A stretch of DNA of 64,000 nucleotides from Watersipora subatra (taxonomy: Eukaryota > Bryozoa > Gymnolaemata > Cheilostomatida > Watersiporidae), in the NCBI RefSeq assembly GCF_963576615.1, contig NC_088712.1:33489155-33553154 (forward strand). The letters are read 5' to 3'. The notes below the pieces were generated by a model that searched no databases, was not told where the DNA came from, and worked only from the letters and a program-made list of their open reading frames with translations. The translations under genes and the position numbers were made by a program. This document shows, piece after piece, positions 58,140 to 64,000 of this stretch (position 1 is its first letter; each line of letters opens with the position of its first letter).

Positions 58140-58649
58140 TATCCAAGAACTTGACTTCAACTCATCACATACAATATTACTCTGAAGCTATTGTATTGTC
58201 CCTAAGATTGAGCTGTTAACTTTCTGTTAAAATGTTAAGAGATTTTCAAACGTTGTACATCTGTGGACAAGTAGAAAAAGCTTTTATAGTACTGAAGTGA
58301 ACAGTACCAATTTTTCTTCAGGCAACAAAAAAAGTTGAAGCAAGTGTGAAGCTTTAAAACTCATGAGTAAGACGGCTCTGTTTCAGAACAAAAAAAATCT
58401 CCATTTGCAATCAAGTAAAATCACATGAGCCTAAGTTTCAATGGAACAGTTTTTACACTCTCTTAATAAACAAACCATGATGGCTTTTCAACATGAGAAT
58501 AGATACTTCTTCTATTACGAGTTTACCAAAGCATATTTTTGAAATTTACAAACAAAAAGGAGAGCTATGATTATTATGGTTTCTAATATATAGTAAAAGG
58601 AAAAACATTACTTCAATTTAAGTCTAATTAATTTAGGAAAAAATAAAAC
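58140..58649. other. Gene-free DNA
   Basis: No gene or repeat recognised. Confidence 0.4.
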
Positions 58650-59431
58650 AGTTCACATCGTTGTTCAGGTATATGCAATTTAGAGTTCACATCGTTGTTC
58701 AGGTATATGCAATTAAGAGCTCACATCGTTGTTCAGGTATATACAATTAAGAGTTCATATCGTTGTTCAGGTATATGCAATTAAGGGCTCACATCGTTGT
58801 TCAGGTATATGCAATTAAGAGCTCACATCGTTGTTCAGGTATATACAATTAAGAGTTCATATCGTTGTTCAGGTATATGCAATTAAGGGTTCACATCGTT
58901 GTTCAGGTATATGCAATAAAGAGCTCACATCGTTGTTCAGGTATATGCAATTAAGAGTTCACATCGTTGTTCAGGTATATGCAATTAAGAGCTCGCATCG
59001 TTGTTCAGGTATATGCAATTAAGAGTTCACATCGTTGTTCAGGTATATGCAATTAAGAGCTCGCATCGTTGTTCAGGTATATGCAATTAAGAGTTCACAT
59101 CGTTGTTCAGGTACATGCAATTAAGAGCTCACATCGTTGTTCAGGTATATGCAATTAAGAGCTCACATCGTTGTTCAGGTATATGCAATTAAGAGCTCAT
59201 ATCGTTGTTCAGGTATATGCAATTAAGAGTTCACATCGTTGTTCAGGTATATGCAATTAAGAGCTCGCATCGTTGTTCAGGTATATGCAATTAAGAGTTC
59301 ACATCGTTGTTCAGGTACATGCAATTAAGGGCTCACATCGTTGTTCAGGTATATGCAATTAAGGGCTCACATCGTTGTTCAGGTATATGCAATTAAGGGC
59401 TCACATCGTTGTTCAGCTATATGCAATTAAA
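58650..59431. repeat. 34-bp minisatellite, about 23 units
   Basis: GTTCACATCGTTGTTCAGGT + ATATGCAATTAAGA with GTTC/GCTC and AAGA/AAGG variants in near-alternation. Unlike most arrays here the unit is not a multiple of three, and frames are short. Confidence 0.96.
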
Positions 59432-59779
59432 GGAACTCAATAAGTTCACTCTCAAGGCTGTGTGAGTTAAATGCTTTCATCAATCATGCTCAACAAAAAA
59501 GTAAAAACAATTGGAGTCTTTAGAACATACAATGCATCATTAACACTGTTTTAGACATCAATTGTGCTCGGGGCATAGAGCGTCTTGAATAAACAATCAT
59601 CGGATAGATCTATTAATATGGAAAACTATACATATTGGAACATAAATACACTGACCAATAAAATGTTGACAACAATATTGACACCAGCTTAAAAATGGTA
59701 CAGAAATAATACAAACGGTATTTACCCAGCAAGTTATTGTTATTAATTAATTTGATTTTACTATACAAAGTTTGTTTAG
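59432..59779. other. Gene-free DNA
   Basis: Nothing recognised. Confidence 0.4.
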
Positions 59780-59992
59780 TAATAATTAGTAAGCCAGCTA
59801 TATAGCAAGCCAGCTATACAGTCCGTCTGCTATATAGCTAGCAAGCCATGTAACAAGTCAGCTTTATATCATGTCAGCTATATTGCAAGCCAGCTATATA
59901 ACCTGCCAACTATATAACTGACCAGTATGTAACAAGTAAGCTATATAACAATCTAGCTATATAGCAAGCCATCTAAATGTATATAGCTAACC
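59780..59992. repeat. AGCTATATAGCAAGCC cryptic simple repeat
   Basis: Irregular copies of AGCTATATAGCAAGCCAGCT with variants (AACAAGTCAGCT, ACCTGCCAACT). Confidence 0.8.
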
Positions 59993-60071
59993 AGCTATAT
60001 AGCAAGTCAGCGATGTAGCTGGTTTGCCATAATATGGCAAACCAGCTACATCGCTGACTTGCTATATAGCT
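59993..60071. repeat. 79-bp perfect palindrome
   Basis: 39-bp arms centred on 60032 (AGCTATATAGCAAGTCAGCG ... and exact inverse). Built from the adjoining simple repeat plus GATGTAGCTGGTTTGCCATA. Confidence 0.9.
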
Positions 60072-60155
60072 TTTTAGTTCTATATATCTGGCTATATAGC
60101 AAGCTATGTATATTATACATAGTTTGCTCTATAGCCAGATATATAGAACTAAAAA
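60071..60155. repeat. 85-bp near-perfect palindrome
   Basis: Arms centred on 60113, starting TTTTTAGTTCTATATATCTG and ending in its inverse, with about two mismatches. Directly abuts the previous palindrome. Confidence 0.88.
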
Positions 60156-60404
60156 CATTGGGTGATATTTACAGAAATATGTGTATTCACTATTTCACTT
60201 TTTTTGCCCTTTTTAATATGAAGTTCGTTGACTTCAAAAACTTCCATTCAAAATGTAGATGTCTATTACTAACAAATTTATTCTGAAAACTGGTTAATGG
60301 TATAAAAATTAAATTGTGGTTATCGCAGTTATTATCTGATGATGGAATCTCAATATTGTAAACTCCGGCTCTCCAACCCATGCGGTTATAAACCCTATAG
60401 TCTG
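60156..60404. other. Gene-free DNA
   Basis: Nothing recognised. Confidence 0.4.
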
Positions 60405-63400
60405 CTGACAGCTATTGTAACCACCTGCTGTGCACCTATTGTCTGCTGACAGCTATTGTAACCACCACTGCTGTGCACCTATAGTCTGCGTACAGCTATT
60501 GCAACCACCACTGCTGTGCACCTATAGTCTGCTGACAGCTATTGTAACCACCTGCTGTGCACCTATAGTCTGCTGACAGCTATTGTAACCACCTGCTGAG
60601 CACCTATAGTCTGCTGACAGCTATTGTAACCACCTGCTGTGCACCTATAGTCTGCTGACAGCTATTGTAACCACCTGCTGTGCACCTATAGTCTGCTGAC
60701 AGCTATTGTAACTACCTGCTGTGCACCTATAGTCTGCTGACAGCTATTGTAACCACCTGCTATGCACCTATAGTCTGCTGACAGCTATTGTAACCACCAC
60801 TGCTGTGCACTTATAGTCTGCTGACAGCTATTGTAACCACCTGTTGTGCACCTATAGTCTGCTGACAGCTATTGTAACCACCTGCTGTGCACCTATAGTC
60901 TGCTGACAGCTATTGTAACCACCACTGCTGTGCACCTATAGTCTGCTGACAGCTATTGTAACCACCTGCTGTGCACCTATAGTCTGCTGACAGCTATTGT
61001 AACCACCTGCTGAGCACCTATAGTCTGCTGACAGCTATTGTAACCACCTGCTGTGCACCTATAGTCTGCTGACAGCTATCGTAACCACCTGCTGTGCACC
61101 TATAGTCTGCTGACAGCTATTGTAACTACCTGCTGTGCACCTATAGTCTGCTGACAGCTATTGTAACCACCACTGCTGTGCACCTATAGTCTGCTGACAG
61201 CTATTGTAACCACCACTGCTGTGCACCTATAGTCTGCTGACAGCGATTGTAACCACCACTGCTGTGCACCTATAGTCTGCTGACAGCTATTGTAACCACC
61301 ACTGCTGTGCACCTATAGTCTGCTGACAACTATTGTAACCACCACTGCTGTGCACCTATAGTCTGCTGACAGCTATTGTAACCACCACTGCTGTGCACCT
61401 ATAGTCTGCTGACAGCTATTGTAACCACCACTGCTGTGCACCTATAGTCTGCTGACAGCTATTGTAACCACCACTGCTGTGCACCTATAGTCTGCTGACA
61501 GCTATTGTAACCACCACTGCTGTGCACCTATAGTCTGCTGACAGCTATTGTAACCACCTGCTGTGCACCTATAGTCTGCTGACAGCTATTGTAACCACCA
61601 CTGCTGTGCACCTATAGTCTGCTGACAGCTATTGTAACCACCTGCTGTGCACCTATAGTCTGCTGACAGCTATTGTAACCACCTGCTGTGCACCTATAGT
61701 CTGCTGACAGCTATTGTAACCACCACTGCTGTGCACCTATAGTCTGCTGACAGCTATTGTAACTACCTGCTGTGCACCTATAGTCTGCTGACAGCTATTG
61801 TAACCACCTGCTGTGCACCTATAGTCTGCTGACAGCTATTGTAACCACCACTGCTGTGCACCTATAGTCTGCTGACAGCTATTGTAACCACCACTGCTGT
61901 GCACCTATAGTCTGCTGACAGCTATTGTAACCACCACTGCTGTGCACCTATAGTCTGCTGACAGCTATTGTAACCACCTGCTGTGCACCTATAGTCTGCT
62001 GACAGCTATTGTAACCACCACTGCTGTGCACCTATAGTCTGCTGACAGCTATTGTAACCACCACTGCTGTGCACCTATAGTCTGCTGACAGCTATTGTAA
62101 GCACCACTGCTGTGCACCTATAGTCTGCTGACAGCTCTTGTAACCACCGCTGCTGTGCACCTATAGTCTGCTGACAGCTCTTGTAACCACCACTGCTGTG
62201 CACCTATAGTCTGCTGACAGCTATTGTAACCACCACTGCTGTGCACCTATAGTCTGCTGACAGCTCTTGTAACCACCGCTGCTGTGCACCTATAGTCTGC
62301 TGACAGCTCTTGTAACCACCACTGCTGTGCACCTATAGTCTGCTGACAGCTATTGTAACCACCACTGCTGTGCACCTATAGTCTGCTGACAGCTCTTGTA
62401 ACCACCGCTGCTGTGCACCTATAGTCTGCTGACAGCTCTTGTAACCACCACTGCTGTGCACCTATAGTCTGCTGACAGCTATTGTAACCACCACTGCTGT
62501 GCACCTATAGTCTGCTGACAGCTCTTGTAACCACCGCTGCTGTGCACCTATAGTCTGCTGACAGCTCTTGTAACCACCACTGCTGTGCACCTATAGTCTG
62601 CTGACAGCTATTGTAACTACCGCTGCTGTGCACCTATAGTCTGCTGACAGCTCTTGTAACCACCGCTGCTGTGCACCTATAGTCTGCTGACAGCTCTTGT
62701 AACCACCACCGCTGTGCACCTATAGTCTGCTGACAGCTATTGTAACCACCACTGCTGTGCACCTATAGTCTGCTGACAGCTATTGTAACCACCACTGCTG
62801 TGCACCTATAGTCTGCTGACAGCTATTGTAACCACCACTGCTGTGCACCTATAGTCTGCTGACAGCTTTTGTAACCACCGCTGCTGTGCACCTATAGTCT
62901 GCTGACAGCTAATGTAACCACCTGCTGTGCACCTATAGTCTGCTGACAGCTATTGTAACCACCACTGCTGTGCACCTATAGTCTGCTGACAGCTATTGTA
63001 ACTACCGCTGCTGTGCACCTATAGTCTGCTGACAGCTCTTGTAACCACCGCTGCTGTGCACCTATAGTCTGCTGACAGCTCTTGTAACCACCACTGCTGT
63101 GCACCTATAGTCTGCTGACAGCTATTGTAACCACCACTGCTGTGCACCTATAGTCTGCTGACAGCTCTTGTAACCACCACTGCTGTGCACCTATAGTCTG
63201 CTGACAGCTATTGTAACTACCACTGCTGTGCACCTATAGTCTGCTGACAGCTATTGTAACCACCTGCTGTGCAGCTATAGTCTGCTGACAGCTATTGTAA
63301 CCACCTGCTGTGCACCTATAGTCTGCTGACAGCTATTGTAACCACCTGCTGTGCACCTATAGTCTGCTGACAGCTCTTGTAACCACCACTGCTGTGTACC

Positions 63401-64000
63401 TATAGTCTGCTGACAGCTATTGTAAGCACCTGCTGTGCACCTATAGTCTGCTGACAGCTATTGTAACCACCACTGCTGTGCACCTATAGTCTGCTGACAG
63501 CTCTTGTAACCACCACTGCTGTGCACCTATAGTCTGCTGACAGCTATTGTAACCCCCTGCTGTGCACCTATAGTCTGCTGACAGCTCTTGTAACCACCAC
63601 TGCTGTGTACCTATAGTCTGCTGACAGCTATTGTAAGCACCTGCTGTGCACCTATAGTCTGCTGACAGCTATTGTAACCACCTGCTGTGCACCTATAGTC
63701 TGCTGACAGCTATTGTAACCACCTGCTGAGCACCTATAGTCTGCTGACAGCTATTGTAACCACCTGCTGTGCACCTATAGTCTGCTGACAGCTATTGTAA
63801 CTACCTGCTGTGTACCTATAGTCTGCTGACAGCTATTGTAAGCACCTGCTGTGCACCTATAGTCTGCTGACAGCTATTGTAAGCACCTGCTGTGCACCTA
63901 TAGTCTGCTGACAGCTATTGTAAGCACCTGCTGTGCACCTATAGTCTGCTGACAGCTATTGTAACTACCTGCTGAGCACCTATAGTCTGCTGACAGCTAT
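60405..64000. repeat. 41/43-bp satellite, runs off the window
   Basis: About 85 units of GTGCACCTATAGTCTGCTGA + CAGCTATTGTAACCACC(AC)TGCT. Two length classes differ by an AC dinucleotide (ACCTGCTG 41 bp, ACCACTGCTG 43 bp). Substitution classes (CTATTG/CTCTTG, CACTGCTG/CGCTGCTG) occur in blocks. The array is cut by the window end. Confidence 0.97.

Noticed and set aside
60405-64000. CRISPR-like repeat spacing at 41/43 bp
   Set aside because: The whole unit is repeated, there are no unique spacers, and the DNA is eukaryotic.

Overview
This window is animal nuclear DNA: AT-rich, intron-bearing, and dominated by tandem repeats. By a hand tally, about 26 kb (roughly 40 %) is minisatellite, satellite or microsatellite. 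The real genes I can support are four tandem, same-strand (+) paralogues of a small secreted protein family. Each has a signal peptide, two thrombospondin type-1 (TSR)-like modules and a C-terminal run of short Pro/Tyr/His- or Tyr/Arg/Pro-rich repeats. All introns in the coding sequence are phase 1, the pattern of exon-shuffled extracellular modules. A lophotrochozoan invertebrate (mollusc, bryozoan, brachiopod or similar) would fit, but the sequence does not let me name the organism. A run of exactly 200 N at 19774-19973 shows this is a scaffolded assembly.

Layout. 1-3650: dispersed CA/GT repeat and two tandem arrays. 3653-13037: segmental duplication copy 1 carrying gene A (CDS 7313-11548). 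13045-15064: a dispersed repeat and CA-rich DNA. 15065-24371: segmental duplication copy 2 carrying gene B (19984-22865, first exon lost in the N gap). 24372-34950: a gene desert of minisatellites, tRNA-derived SINE-like elements and a decayed non-LTR retrotransposon on the minus strand (29240-30480, plus a C-terminal scrap at 30655-30782). 34955-42412: a 7.46 kb satellite of about 207 copies of a 36-bp unit. 42413-45214: more short arrays. 45215-49476: gene C with promoter and a duplicated 3' end. 49890-54610: AT repeats, a near-perfect palindrome carrying a hammerhead-ribozyme fold on each strand (50500-50690), a diverged inverted-repeat element and a SINE. 54611-58139: gene D. 58650-64000: a 34-bp array, two adjacent palindromes, and a 41/43-bp array that runs off the window.

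How the genes relate. A and B are recent duplicates. C and D are a second pair sharing about 400 bp of promoter. All four share a first exon that contributes only ATGG, a 42-nt signal-peptide exon, a linker exon (66 nt in A/B, 156 nt in C/D), a 177-nt TSR1 exon and a TSR2 exon. In C/D the repeat domain has its own exon; in A/B it is continuous with TSR2. The intron before TSR1 holds a large minisatellite in every paralogue, yet the array is unrelated between the A/B and C/D pairs and between C and D. The repeat domains (HYPTPSP in A/B; YRAPVDNTQ-like in C/D) suggest a structural extracellular protein such as an adhesive, matrix, tube/shell or mucus component; that role is inference.

The strongest candidate for something new is the double hammerhead palindrome at 50500-50690. 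The coding-repeat TSR gene cluster with its minisatellite-filled introns comes next. The 2,501-codon open frame over the 36-bp satellite is very likely not a gene: the unit length is a multiple of three, so frames stay open by construction.
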